This document shows positions 1 through 6,252 of a DNA stretch of 52,509 nucleotides, in pieces. This DNA is from an uncultured Peptococcaceae bacterium. GTDB taxonomy: Bacteria > Bacillota > Peptococcia > Peptococcales > Peptococcaceae. The stretch lies in assembly GCA_910585405.1 (NCBI GenBank), contig CAJUDO010000022.1, positions 1 through 52,509 on the forward strand. Direction: 5' to 3'. Numbering within the stretch: position 1 is the first letter of the stretch; each line of letters starts with the position of its first letter. Position numbers and translations under genes: made by a program. The notes beneath the pieces are model-generated. The model did no database searches. It saw only the letters and a program-made list of their open reading frames with translations, and had not been told where the DNA came from.

Positions 1-38
1 TTTTTTTGTCACACTCATAGCTTTAAGCTTTCCGGAAC

Positions 39-63
39 CCCCAGCCTAGCTGGGGATTTTCTT
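39..63 (+). terminator. Intrinsic terminator in left host flank
   Basis: A 7-bp GC-rich stem (CCCCAGC / GCTGGGG) with a CTA loop is followed by ATTTTCTT. It lies in chromosomal DNA left of the prophage and probably ends a gene beyond the window edge. Bases 1-112 contain no ORF that I can support. Confidence 0.7.
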
Positions 64-68
64 CATGC

Positions 69-102
69 AAAAAGCGGCTTCCGCACAAAGCAGAAACCGC
101 TT
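69..102 (-). terminator. Original host terminator of the tRNA-Val unit
   Basis: On the minus strand AAGCGGTTTC pairs with GGAAGCCGCTT and a T run follows. It lies just beyond the displaced tRNA 3' end (113-155), so before integration it would have ended the tRNA transcript. A similar, non-identical copy is at 40260-40294 inside the phage. Confidence 0.75.
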
Positions 103-112
103 AATCAACGTA

Positions 113-155
113 ATGGACGATAGAGGGCTCGAACCTCCGACCTCATGCATGTGAG
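113..155. other. Attachment site core, left prophage end
   Basis: These 43 bp are identical to 40305-40347 and match the 3' half of the tRNA-Val gene from the anticodon stem to the discriminator base. Identity stops at 156. With only the 3' half present here, this is the displaced end of the original tRNA gene and marks the left phage boundary. Confidence 0.92.
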
Positions 156-307
156 CTATAACTTTGTGGAATCAATTAAAATATTTCAAAATCTCTTATC
201 TTATTTAAACCGCTCTATATCGCCTATTTTCGCGGCTTATTTACGACTTTAAAATGCACTAGCAGCATTTAAAAAATCTGAATAAGAACGTAAATAAAAC
301 GTACTTT

Positions 308-320
308 TTTTACGCTCTGT
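308..320. repeat. Candidate integrase arm-type repeat, left arm
   Basis: This 13-bp motif (TTTTACGCTCTGT) occurs inverted at 40244-40256 near the other prophage end. Further ACGTAAA-like motifs lie at about 288-305. Repeats flanking the att core are typical binding sites for tyrosine integrase arm domains; the role is inferred. The rest of 156-402 is AT-rich with no gene seen. Confidence 0.4.
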
Positions 321-402
321 CTACATTTTCAGCTCTTATTTTATGCATATTGATGAAATTTGTTTCTATTATAAATCATTATCTATGCATGGTCAACTTT
401 AA

Positions 403-451
403 AATAAAAACAAAAGCCCAGCAGCTATGCTTTTACACATAACCGCTGGGC
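403..451 (-). terminator. Terminator after the endolysin gene
   Basis: On the minus strand GCCCAGC (451-445) pairs with GCTGGGC (422-416) across a long loop, followed by TTTTGTTTTTA. It starts just past the endolysin stop and would end the late transcript at the left edge of the prophage. Confidence 0.75.
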
Positions 452-459
452 TGTTCCAT

Positions 460-1848
460 TTACCTATAAACCACTACACACTTATCCGCGCTATCATATC
501 CAACTTGGCACCCTAATGTTTCCGCCACTTGACGTACTGGCGCCCAAACGGTACCATTGCGGTTTTCCTGCTCAATGACGCATTCCTCCACCGTTCCCGC
601 GTCCTTATCCACTATTTTCAGATTGCATTTTATTTCCGGAGCTGCAGCTGGTACCCACTTCTGCCCAATCTGCTGCACAATCCCTTTCGCAATGGCTTCC
701 GCCGTCAACTTCTGAAACGCTATATCAGTCAGCAACCTTTCTTCCGCACTGTTGTTGATGAATGCCGTTTCCACCAGAATGGCCGGCGCTTTTGTCCCTT
801 TCAGGATATCCCAGACTTTCGCTTTTACTCCACGGTCCGTCAGCCCATTGGCGGCAATCAACTCCTTCTGTACCGCCTTGGCCAGTGGATAACCGGTGCT
901 GGTTGTACTATATGCCCATGTCTCTGTGCCAAAGCCTGTCTTATCATCCCGATCGCTATCAGCATTAGCATGGATACTCACCAGATAATCTACACCGGCA
1001 TTATTCGCAATCCTGCAGCGGTCCGCAATCACCAGCTTACCGGATGCAATATCCTTCTCCCTGGTCATTACCACATCAATCCCGTTGCGCTCCAATGCCG
1101 CCTTTACCATCAAACCAATCTGCAGCACCACATCTTTTTCTTTCGCTCCATTCTGGCCAACTGCGCCTGAATCCGTCCCGCCATGGCCTGGGTCAATGCA
1201 AACCTTTTTCTTACTCACCGGATTTTCTCCTCTCTTCTTCAAATAAATGGCCAACCATGTACTGTTCGCCCTGTTTTCCCGATTGCTGGACAGCTGCCGC
1301 AGCTTCCCTCCAACATTCTGCATCACCCTGGTAGAACCACCGCCATCCAGATTAATGGCATACTTACAACCGACAGCAGCCATCATTCCCGCAAAGCTCC
1401 CCAGCGTTTTTGCAGCTGCAGGAAAGCAGATAACCAATTCTTTATCCGTGATGCCCATACCAATGCGCACCGACTTGGCACTGTTCAGGAAATACTTGTC
1501 AAACCCCTTGCCGTCAATATTCAGCCTGCCATTCCAAAGCAATGACGGACTGCCGCCCAGAAAATATCTGTAGCCCCTGACCTTAGCTGCCGCTGTGTCC
1601 TCCGGTTCCAGGTTGTTGTCATCCCAGGCAAAGCCTTTGTCTGTATAGTTTCCCCCATTCAGCAGCACGCCATCTACAATGGTATCGCACACAGTAAGCC
1701 CTGACCTCATATCATACATACCAGCATTTATCAGATAATCAGGCTTTTCCGGCAACATTTTGAATACCTGCGCAGCCGTCCGCCGTACTGTACCGCCTAC
1801 CAACCGGATACGGTCTATCTCATTCAGCTTTATTTTCAGCTGTTCCAT
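460..1848 (-). CDS. Multidomain endolysin: phosphodiester glycosidase, amidase and stalk-like domain
   Basis: Probable lysis enzyme of 462 aa with three modules. The first ~210 residues resemble the phosphodiester glycosidase (NAGPA/DUF2233) family, including GGSPSLLWNGR and NLDGGGSTRV near residue 170. Residues ~215-390 are an N-acetylmuramoyl-L-alanine amidase (Amidase_3) with the zinc-site motifs CIDPGHGG and SIHANA and the catalytic ILVETAFI. The last ~60 residues resemble the copper amine oxidase N-terminal-like repeat used in cell surface proteins. No signal peptide is visible, so export would need the holin. ATG 1848 is preferred because GTAGGTG lies 7 nt upstream; 1851 is an alternative. 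It is the last late gene. Confidence 0.85.
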   Translation of the reverse strand: MEQLKIKLNEIDRIRLVGGTVRRTAAQVFKMLPEKPDYLINAGMYDMRSGLTVCDTIVDGVLLNGGNYTDKGFAWDDNNLEPEDTAAAKVRGYRYFLGGSPSLLWNGRLNIDGKGFDKYFLNSAKSVRIGMGITDKELVICFPAAAKTLGSFAGMMAAVGCKYAINLDGGGSTRVMQNVGGKLRQLSSNRENRANSTWLAIYLKKRGENPVSKKKVCIDPGHGGTDSGAVGQNGAKEKDVVLQIGLMVKAALERNGIDVVMTREKDIASGKLVIADRCRIANNAGVDYLVSIHANADSDRDDKTGFGTETWAYSTTSTGYPLAKAVQKELIAANGLTDRGVKAKVWDILKGTKAPAILVETAFINNSAEERLLTDIAFQKLTAEAIAKGIVQQIGQKWVPAAAPEIKCNLKIVDKDAGTVEECVIEQENRNGTVWAPVRQVAETLGCQVGYDSADKCVVVYR

Positions 1849-1901
1849 CATTCTACACCTACTTTTCACATAAAAAATAACGCTCATCTTTCGATGAACG
1901 C

Positions 1902-1930
1902 TTGACGAATATTTTTCTTCATGTTAGGAT
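1902..1930 (+). promoter_or_regulatory. Promoter of the antisense RNA of the holin-like toxin cassette
   Basis: TTGACG (1902-1907), a 17-bp spacer and TAGGAT (1925-1930) read to the right, against the late operon. No ORF follows, but a very strong terminator lies about 120 nt downstream, which points to a small RNA. Confidence 0.65.
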
Positions 1931-1935
1931 ATTAA

Positions 1936-2056
1936 TATAAAGAGAGTAAGCCACGGTGTATTGGCGTACACCGGCAAACGGTTTATCTCCCCTATGATTG
2001 GACAGGATTACCCGCCTATCTTGCGAGGATTGAGGCGGGTAATCTTTTTTTATAAA
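1936..2056 (+). ncRNA. Predicted type I antitoxin RNA, antisense to the holin-like toxin mRNA
   Basis: A ~120-nt RNA is predicted between the 1902-1930 promoter and the terminator at 2011-2052. It begins with a hairpin formed by the inverted copies of GGTGTA / TACACC and has no credible ORF. The toxin gene at 2074-2151 is transcribed toward it, so this RNA would be fully complementary to the toxin mRNA 3' region, as in the txpA/RatA and bsrG/SR4 pairs of Bacillus. Start and end are estimated to within a few bases. Confidence 0.65.
2011..2052 (+). terminator. Strong terminator of the antitoxin RNA
   Basis: A 12-bp perfect stem (GATTACCCGCCT / AGGCGGGTAATC) is followed by seven T on the plus strand. 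There is no matching T run on the minus strand, so it ends rightward transcription only. Confidence 0.85.
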
Positions 2057-2073
2057 AAGATTCTACTACCTTG

Positions 2074-2151
2074 CTACTTACGTACCAAGGCGATAACAGT
2101 GACAATCAACGTCAATGTTGCGATAATCGCTCCATATAACTCTAAAGTCAT
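2074..2151 (-). CDS. Holin-like type I toxin peptide, 25 aa
   Basis: A small hydrophobic peptide: MTLELYGAII, a run of A, T, L, I and V residues forming one membrane helix, and a basic end (VRK). Composition, length and layout fit the holin-like toxin family (TxpA, BsrG, BsrE), which depolarise or damage the envelope. A strong Shine-Dalgarno sequence (AAGGGAGGTG) precedes the ATG, but it is locked in a perfect hairpin (CCTCCCT-GAGTA-AGGGAGG, 2160-2178). Such leader control is usual for type I toxins. It lies between holin and endolysin. The family call is by resemblance, not by search. Confidence 0.7.
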   Translation of the reverse strand: MTLELYGAIIATLTLIVTVIALVRK

Positions 2152-2159
2152 AGTTATCA

Positions 2160-2178
2160 CCTCCCTTACTCAGGGAGG
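2160..2178 (-). promoter_or_regulatory. SD-sequestering hairpin in the toxin leader
   Basis: On the minus strand the Shine-Dalgarno AGGGAGG pairs with CCTCCCT just upstream, with a 5-nt loop. The structure would hide the ribosome site in the full-length mRNA. Confidence 0.7.
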
Positions 2179-2213
2179 AAACCGCCTACCGTTATGGCTA
2201 CTCTCTATTACAC

Positions 2214-2242
2214 ATTTTACCACACAATCAGGTGTTCTACAA
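2214..2242 (-). promoter_or_regulatory. Promoter of the holin-like toxin
   Basis: TTGTAG (2242-2237), a 17-bp spacer and TAAAAT (2219-2214) on the minus strand give a leader of about 55-60 nt before the toxin ATG. The promoter overlaps the end of the holin reading region, so the toxin can be transcribed independently of the late operon. Confidence 0.6.
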
Positions 2243-2245
2243 TCA

Positions 2246-2449
2246 CTATTCGTCAGATAATTCCGGCAGGCCTGCTACAGATGTGAGCAACGATAACACA
2301 CCAGCTAACAGAGCCGCACTTCCTACCATCATCCAATTTACTTCATCCATTACTGCAGCAGTGCCAATGGTTGCCACTGCCGTCTGTGCTACCGTTTTGA
2401 CAGCCCGCACACCTGCTGCCTTTATCCAATTTACTACATTCTTGTCCAC
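2246..2449 (-). CDS. Phage holin, small r1t-like type
   Basis: Probable pore-forming lysis protein (67 aa) that would release the endolysin. An N-terminal amphipathic stretch (VVNWIKAAGVRAVKTVAQ) is followed by two hydrophobic segments (TAVATIGTAAV and WMMVGSAALLAGVLSLLTSV) and a short acidic tail. This layout resembles the r1t-type holins, which are often found just upstream of an amidase. It starts at GTG 2449 with GGAGG 8 nt upstream. The endolysin lies 400 bp further along, separated by the toxin cassette. Confidence 0.8.
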   Translation of the reverse strand: MDKNVVNWIKAAGVRAVKTVAQTAVATIGTAAVMDEVNWMMVGSAALLAGVLSLLTSVAGLPELSDE

Positions 2450-2461
2450 CTTTTACACCTC

Positions 2462-2496
2462 CAAAGATAAAGGGCACTAGCATGATGCCAGCACCC
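2462..2496 (-). terminator. Imperfect terminator hairpin before the holin
   Basis: GGGTGCT / AGTGCCC with an inner GC stem is followed by TTTATCTTT on the minus strand, in the 55-bp gap between the 2822 gene and the holin. It may reduce read-through into lysis genes. Confidence 0.45.
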
Positions 2497-2504
2497 TGAA
2501 TTAA

Positions 2505-2822
2505 TTACAGTGTGATATGGATTTTCTTGTCATCCAGGCGGGTGAAGGTAACATCAAGCTTTTCCTCGCGTTTTTCACATTCCATCCGTTTAATGCGTAC
2601 CGCTTCGCCATGGCCTGGCTTGTACCACACCGCTTTTTCGTAGCTGCTGTAGTTACTGCCAGATGTGCTGTTTTTGCTCATCTGTTTAGCAGTGTTCCGC
2701 AAAAATTCATCAGTAATATAGATATCCGTTTCTGTTTCATTGGATGGCTTTACCTCTACATTAAAAGTACCGATTACATTCCCTGCATTGTCATATTTGT
2801 TGTGTTTAATTGTTGTTGTCAT
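2505..2822 (-). CDS. Hypothetical phage protein near the lysis module
   Basis: A soluble protein of ~105 aa that I do not recognise. It is polar, has no membrane segment or signal peptide, and ends in an alternating hydrophobic/charged pattern (KLDVTFTRLDDKKIHITL) that suggests beta strands. ATG 2822 has GGGAG 9 nt upstream; ATG 2828 would be too close to it. It sits between a membrane-anchored coiled-coil protein and the holin, so a tail-tip or lysis accessory role is possible but unproven. Confidence 0.6.
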   Translation of the reverse strand: MTTTIKHNKYDNAGNVIGTFNVEVKPSNETETDIYITDEFLRNTAKQMSKNSTSGSNYSSYEKAVWYKPGHGEAVRIKRMECEKREEKLDVTFTRLDDKKIHITL

Positions 2823-2850
2823 TTTCATTCTCTCCCTTTAATTTTTAAAT

Positions 2851-3132
2851 TTAGTCTCCGCAACAGTGTTCGCGGATTTCATCAATTCTGTGATGGGCCT
2901 GCTTCGCCGACTGCTCAACTGCGCTAAGTCTCGATAAGATATCTATGCTCTGCTGCTCCTGTTCCCGCTGCCAGCGTTTGATATCGTCTATCCCTGACTT
3001 TACATAGCCGATTTCCGTCAGCATCGCTCCATCTCGTTTACCTTCATCCTTGCTAACCGATATCCTTCCTAGAAAAAAGGTCAGCAAGGCCAATGCCACC
3101 GTGATATACGGCAAAAATTCTTGTACTGTCAC
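2851..3132 (-). CDS. Membrane-anchored coiled-coil protein, lysis accessory candidate
   Basis: A 93-aa protein with one N-terminal membrane helix (YITVALALLTFFLGRISV) followed by a long, charged, heptad-like region (DDIKRWQREQEQQSIDILSRLSAVEQSAKQAHHRI) and a Cys-Cys end. Similar small proteins (XhlA-like or DUF7365-like) are encoded beside holins and help lysis, but XhlA itself has its membrane helix at the C-terminus. It starts at GTG 3132, with GGGGGTG 7 nt upstream. Confidence 0.65.
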   Translation of the reverse strand: MTVQEFLPYITVALALLTFFLGRISVSKDEGKRDGAMLTEIGYVKSGIDDIKRWQREQEQQSIDILSRLSAVEQSAKQAHHRIDEIREHCCGD

Positions 3133-3156
3133 ACACTATCACCCCCTTTTGCGGCA

Positions 3157-3182
3157 TAAGAAAAAGCAGCCTATTCGGCTGC
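3157..3182 (-). terminator. Terminator after XkdX-like gene
   Basis: GCAGCC-GAATA-GGCTGC followed by TTTTTCTT on the minus strand. The stop codon of the XkdX-like gene lies inside the stem. Confidence 0.75.
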
Positions 3183-3320
3183 CCTATACTCTTTACCAGT
3201 GATTTGTTTGTATTCGTCTGTTGTGAGATTCTTTGCTGCTACAAACTCCTTCACATCACTATCCGTGTAGAATCCTTTCTTGTAATAACGTAACACCATA
3301 TGATAATAAGCAATAGACAT
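3171..3320 (-). CDS. XkdX family phage protein
   Basis: A 49-aa protein of the XkdX family, found after tail fibre genes in many Firmicutes phages. The pattern YYKKGFYTDSDVKEFV...LTTDEYKQITGKEY matches the family: a tyrosine pair, a glycine, then a helix ending in EYKxITG. Function is unknown; the position suggests a tail or lysis-cassette role. AAGGGG lies 7 nt before the ATG. It is easily missed by a length cut-off. Confidence 0.8.
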   Translation of the reverse strand: MSIAYYHMVLRYYKKGFYTDSDVKEFVAAKNLTTDEYKQITGKEYRAAE

Positions 3321-3322
3321 CT

Positions 3323-3682
3323 TCATTCCCCTTTCTGGATACTTAATAAAATCAATGCTTGTGTTTCTTCAATGCTATCTAACCTAGTTTTAATTCTTTG
3401 CTGTTCTAATAGCTGCATAGCCTGAATTTCCTCCGCCTGTAAACCAATATTTTCATATTCATCAACCGCAACTGCTGTTAAAGTATGTGTATTTCTATTA
3501 TAAAATACTGTAAAATCATTTTTATTGTAGTATTCTGGATATATTTCAAGTTCTGATATATCTACAACTAATTCGCTTGACAGCATAAGTGCTTGTACAG
3601 TGTCACTTATACTTTCGACATCCTGTATTTCAATCACTTTGGTAACATCGTTTTCATCTTCTAATATTGCTACAAAAGGCAT
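3323..3682 (-). CDS. Hypothetical tail-region protein
   Basis: A 119-aa acidic protein without membrane segments. The N-terminal half is beta-rich (MPFVAILEDENDVTKVIEI) and the C-terminal half is helical and Gln/Glu-rich (AEEIQAMQLLEQQRIKTRLD), ending in a coiled-coil-like stretch. It lies 2 bp before the XkdX-like gene and 21 bp after the second fibre gene, so it may be a fibre accessory or chaperone. I do not recognise the family. Confidence 0.65.
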   Translation of the reverse strand: MPFVAILEDENDVTKVIEIQDVESISDTVQALMLSSELVVDISELEIYPEYYNKNDFTVFYNRNTHTLTAVAVDEYENIGLQAEEIQAMQLLEQQRIKTRLDSIEETQALILLSIQKGE

Positions 3683-3703
3683 TTTTTCTTCTCCCCTTTT
3701 CTA

Positions 3704-4459
3704 TCAAATTTCTTTTTTCACGTATTTCACTGTTACAGAGGAAATTATGGCCCATTGATAGTATCCCACGCACCAATTTCCTACTAACGCGGTAATAGAT
3801 ATTCTCTCTCCCTTGAAGAAATATGCGTATCCTGTTTTTGTAGTTGCGACGTTTGCCGTCGCTCTACCATCAAAAATTGTTGAATCACCACTTGTTTCCC
3901 CTATCCTCAATGTCGCTCGTCTCACTCCAATTTTCAAAGTACCTTCTGTATAATCTGTTGCATCGTGGTTATATGCCCCAGCTTGACTACTTAACCCCGT
4001 CTTAAAAGTTGCATCAATTCTATAAACTCCATTTTCCGGTATTTCAAAAGTTAATATGGTTATCGTTTTAGAATTTCCGCTACAATTTTTCCCGTCTGAA
4101 ATAACTTTTGTTTCTGTTGTTTTGCTTGCAGCCGTTATTGTATTACCATATCCAGCGTACCAGCTTTTTGCTGATAAGGCAGCCGTCTTAATAGCAGCCA
4201 AACCATTCGTAGCATTTCCCAGTAAGTCGATATATCCTGCTCTTGTCACCGTAATCCTCGCAGTATTTGTATCTATACTATCAATCTTTGCAGCTCTTGC
4301 CGCTGTCCAGTTGGCTACATGGGTCGCTAAAGTGCTAATCAAATGCTTGATTCCCGCAAATAAGGTAGTAGGTGCAGATGATTCTGTATCACTTCCAGTT
4401 CCTACTTTTTCATTGACACTATCAAGGGTGTCTTTATCTGCTAAATATACTTTAGACAT
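3704..4459 (-). CDS. Second tail fibre-like protein, paralogous N-terminus
   Basis: A 251-aa fibre-like protein. Its N-terminus (ADKDTLDSVNEKVG, then APTTLFAGIKHL) is clearly related to that of the fibre at 4996-5889 (ADKETLDAVNGKVG, then APTTLFSGIKGI), so the two probably attach to the same tail part or to each other. The remainder is Ser/Thr/Gly-rich with beta-strand character and probably forms the receptor-binding head. ATG 4459 is chosen because the shared module starts there and a G-rich SD precedes it. It lies directly after the invertible segment. Confidence 0.7.
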   Translation of the reverse strand: MSKVYLADKDTLDSVNEKVGTGSDTESSAPTTLFAGIKHLISTLATHVANWTAARAAKIDSIDTNTARITVTRAGYIDLLGNATNGLAAIKTAALSAKSWYAGYGNTITAASKTTETKVISDGKNCSGNSKTITILTFEIPENGVYRIDATFKTGLSSQAGAYNHDATDYTEGTLKIGVRRATLRIGETSGDSTIFDGRATANVATTKTGYAYFFKGERISITALVGNWCVGYYQWAIISSVTVKYVKKEI

Positions 4460-4513
4460 ACAAGACACCCCCAAAAAAGGCTCTATAAAGGGCACTGACG
4501 ACTAATCGCAGTA

Positions 4514-4522
4514 CCCCCCCCC
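4514..4522. repeat. Homopolymeric tract of nine C (G9 on the minus strand)
   Basis: A run of nine C lies 55 bp upstream of the second fibre gene and just outside the invertible segment. Such runs slip during replication. It is not inside a credible reading frame, so any effect would be on transcription or on an mRNA leader. Confidence 0.8.
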
Positions 4523-4599
4523 GATGGAATTTATTGGTATTTTTCATCTTGGTTTTCCTCCTTATTTCATTTATACATCCGATTTTTCAGATTACTTAA

Positions 4600-4615
4600 T
4601 TGGTATTATCGGAAG
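4600..4615 (+). repeat. Inversion site, left copy (16-bp inverted repeat)
   Basis: TTGGTATTATCGGAAG occurs here on the plus strand and as its exact reverse complement at 5372-5387. In both copies it is read in the same frame as GIIGS, which lets two fibre C-termini be exchanged without breaking the frame. Confidence 0.85.
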
Positions 4616-4982
4616 CTTAAAAGATATAGGCAATTTGCAGAATATTAATGTCTTAAAACCTAGTAGCTATCACGATGGTGATATAATAGAAATTCCAGGT
4701 AGAATCATTGGCATCTCGATTGGAAATGGTAATGGTGGTTATTCAAAAGGTATGACGTTATTTACAAAAACCAACACATACGTTGATATTTCTGGAGATG
4801 ATTGGCTTAAAATAAAAAATATTGATACAGTAAACGGAACACAATTTTTTGTATACTATTATCAAAATCCTGCAATATCAAATGTTTCTGTTTCAGAAAG
4901 TGAATCTTCCATTACAATTAAATCAGCTGGTTCAGGATGGGGCAAGGACTATGGTTATGGAATGGCAATTGCTTATGTTTAG
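4600..4982 (+). other. Silent alternative tail fibre C-terminal cassette (inverted)
   Basis: An open frame on the plus strand in an otherwise all-minus late region. From the repeat it reads GIIGS-LKDIGNLQNIN and then a Gly/Ser-rich beta domain (IPGRIIGISIGNGNGG ... GYGMAIAYV), ending at TAG 4980-4982. Its organisation parallels the active C-terminus at 4996-5371 (GIIGS-LATGLDSIE, then FTLPGKAVLIASAYSSG). The frame is open back to an ATG at 4524, but no SD precedes that ATG, so I read this as an unexpressed cassette waiting for inversion and not as a separate gene. Confidence 0.8.
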
Positions 4983-4995
4983 CTTATTGTGATTT

Positions 4996-5889
4996 TTATG
5001 TTGTACTGTAAATCACTGTAAGATATACAGGATCGTCACCTGTTCTCAAATATTCTTGATATGTTAGCGTTTTCTTGTCATCACTTAAAGCATAATAACG
5101 AGGATAACTATCGGAACTTCTAGGCGTCCATTCGGTCAATGTAGTTTTTTCAAAGAAATTCATTACGGTAGAAGATGCACTTCCACTGTACCAATAGCCA
5201 AGCCCTGGTATCCATACAACGCCGTAGGACGAGTATATTCGACCACTACTATAAGCGCTTGCAATTAATACGGCTTTTCCTGGCAATGTAAAGCTTTGTT
5301 TTTTGTATCCTGTGACATTATAAGTAAAAACCGCCATTTTTAGTTCTATAGAATCAAGTCCTGTTGCAAGACTTCCGATAATACCAAATATGTTAACTCC
5401 AGACTTGATATTTTCTGCCTTTAGGTTAGCACTGCCGGCAATCGTCTGTGCGCCGCCTAAATATTGTCCCGCAGCAATGATCTGATTCGTTGTTTTCGGC
5501 GTGTATGTGGCTGCTGCCTTACTGGCAATTGTTCCCGTTACCTTAGCCCCTTTGACATAAGCCGTTTTGCCAGATAAAATCTGCGCTGCTGTCGCATTAG
5601 CATCGGCAGTGTCGGTGGCTAAGGTAGATATTTTTCCGATATTCGTTGCCATAGTTGCAAAGGCTGCACTTGCCGCCGTTGTAACTCCTTTTGCAGTGAT
5701 GGCATTGGCAACTAAGGTTTTGCCATCACTGAGCAAGTTTTTTAGTTCAGTCAGCAGATTCAAAATCCCCTTAATACCAGAAAACAATGTGGTTGGAGCG
5801 GTAGACTGGGCATCTCCACTGCTGCCCACTTTACCGTTTACCGCATCCAGTGTTTCCTTATCTGCTATATGGTTCTTTCCATTGCTCAC
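4996..5889 (-). CDS. Phase-variable tail fibre protein
   Basis: A receptor-binding fibre of 297 aa. The N-terminal ~45 residues share a module with the fibre at 3704-4459. The middle is Ala/Thr-rich with repeated GAKVTG / AYVKGAKVTG-type turns (residues ~95-160). Then comes NIFGIIGSL at the inversion site, and a variable C-terminal beta domain of ~125 residues ending in VIYSTT. It starts at GTG 5889 (GGAGG 7 nt upstream) and overlaps the previous gene as ATGTGA. Recombination between the 16-bp repeats would replace everything after GIIGS with the cassette at 4616-4982. I see no dedicated invertase gene in the window. Confidence 0.85.
   Translation of the reverse strand: MSNGKNHIADKETLDAVNGKVGSSGDAQSTAPTTLFSGIKGILNLLTELKNLLSDGKTLVANAITAKGVTTAASAAFATMATNIGKISTLATDTADANATAAQILSGKTAYVKGAKVTGTIASKAAATYTPKTTNQIIAAGQYLGGAQTIAGSANLKAENIKSGVNIFGIIGSLATGLDSIELKMAVFTYNVTGYKKQSFTLPGKAVLIASAYSSGRIYSSYGVVWIPGLGYWYSGSASSTVMNFFEKTTLTEWTPRSSDSYPRYYALSDDKKTLTYQEYLRTGDDPVYLTVIYSTT
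5372..5387 (-). repeat. Inversion site, right copy inside the fibre gene
   Basis: Reverse complement of 4600-4615. It marks the border between the constant and variable parts of the fibre. The segment between the sites (4600-5387, 788 bp) holds two converging C-termini whose stops are only 13 bp apart. Confidence 0.85.
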
Positions 5890-6251
5890 ATTTCCGCCTC
5901 CTCTGCTTCTGTTACTTCTTCATAATAAACACCAATATCATCAATCCCTAGCCGATATTTCCTAGTTCCATCATCAGATATAATATAAACCTCTTCGCCG
6001 CCTAGCACTGATTTCAGCTGTTCGATCAGCAGCACTAAATCCTGATCGCTGACGTCCCTGCCTGTATCGGCAATCACCTGGGCCAGTGCAGCTGCCATCA
6101 TAGAAACCTGATGCAACACCTTATTGTGCAAATCCGAGCGGGCCATGCCGCTTGATACACCGCCGATACGCTGGCTGTCTGATGCATATTCCTCCTGTGT
6201 CAGCGTATTGGTCTGGCTTTCATCAAATACCAGAAATTCATTAGTCGCCAC
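5886..6251 (-). CDS. Tail fibre baseplate-attachment domain protein
   Basis: A 121-aa protein resembling the N-terminal, baseplate-binding domain of P2-like and related myophage fibres: ATNEFLVFDESQTNTLTQEEYA, then a GG-x-SSGMARSDLHNKVLHQ segment and MMAAALAQVIAD. Here that domain is a separate short protein, so the fibres encoded next may dock onto it. GTG 6251 is preferred: GGGGAG lies 10 nt upstream and the start is 2 bp from the previous stop. Upstream in-frame ATGs lie inside the preceding gene and lack an SD. Confidence 0.75.
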   Translation of the reverse strand: MATNEFLVFDESQTNTLTQEEYASDSQRIGGVSSGMARSDLHNKVLHQVSMMAAALAQVIADTGRDVSDQDLVLLIEQLKSVLGGEEVYIISDDGTRKYRLGIDDIGVYYEEVTEAEEAEM

Positions 6252-6252
6252 C

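Noticed and set aside
4524..4599. Separate plus-strand gene starting at ATG 4524
   Set aside because: No SD, directly behind a C9 tract, and the first 25 residues do not resemble a fibre start. The part from the repeat onward is better explained as an inverted C-terminal cassette.
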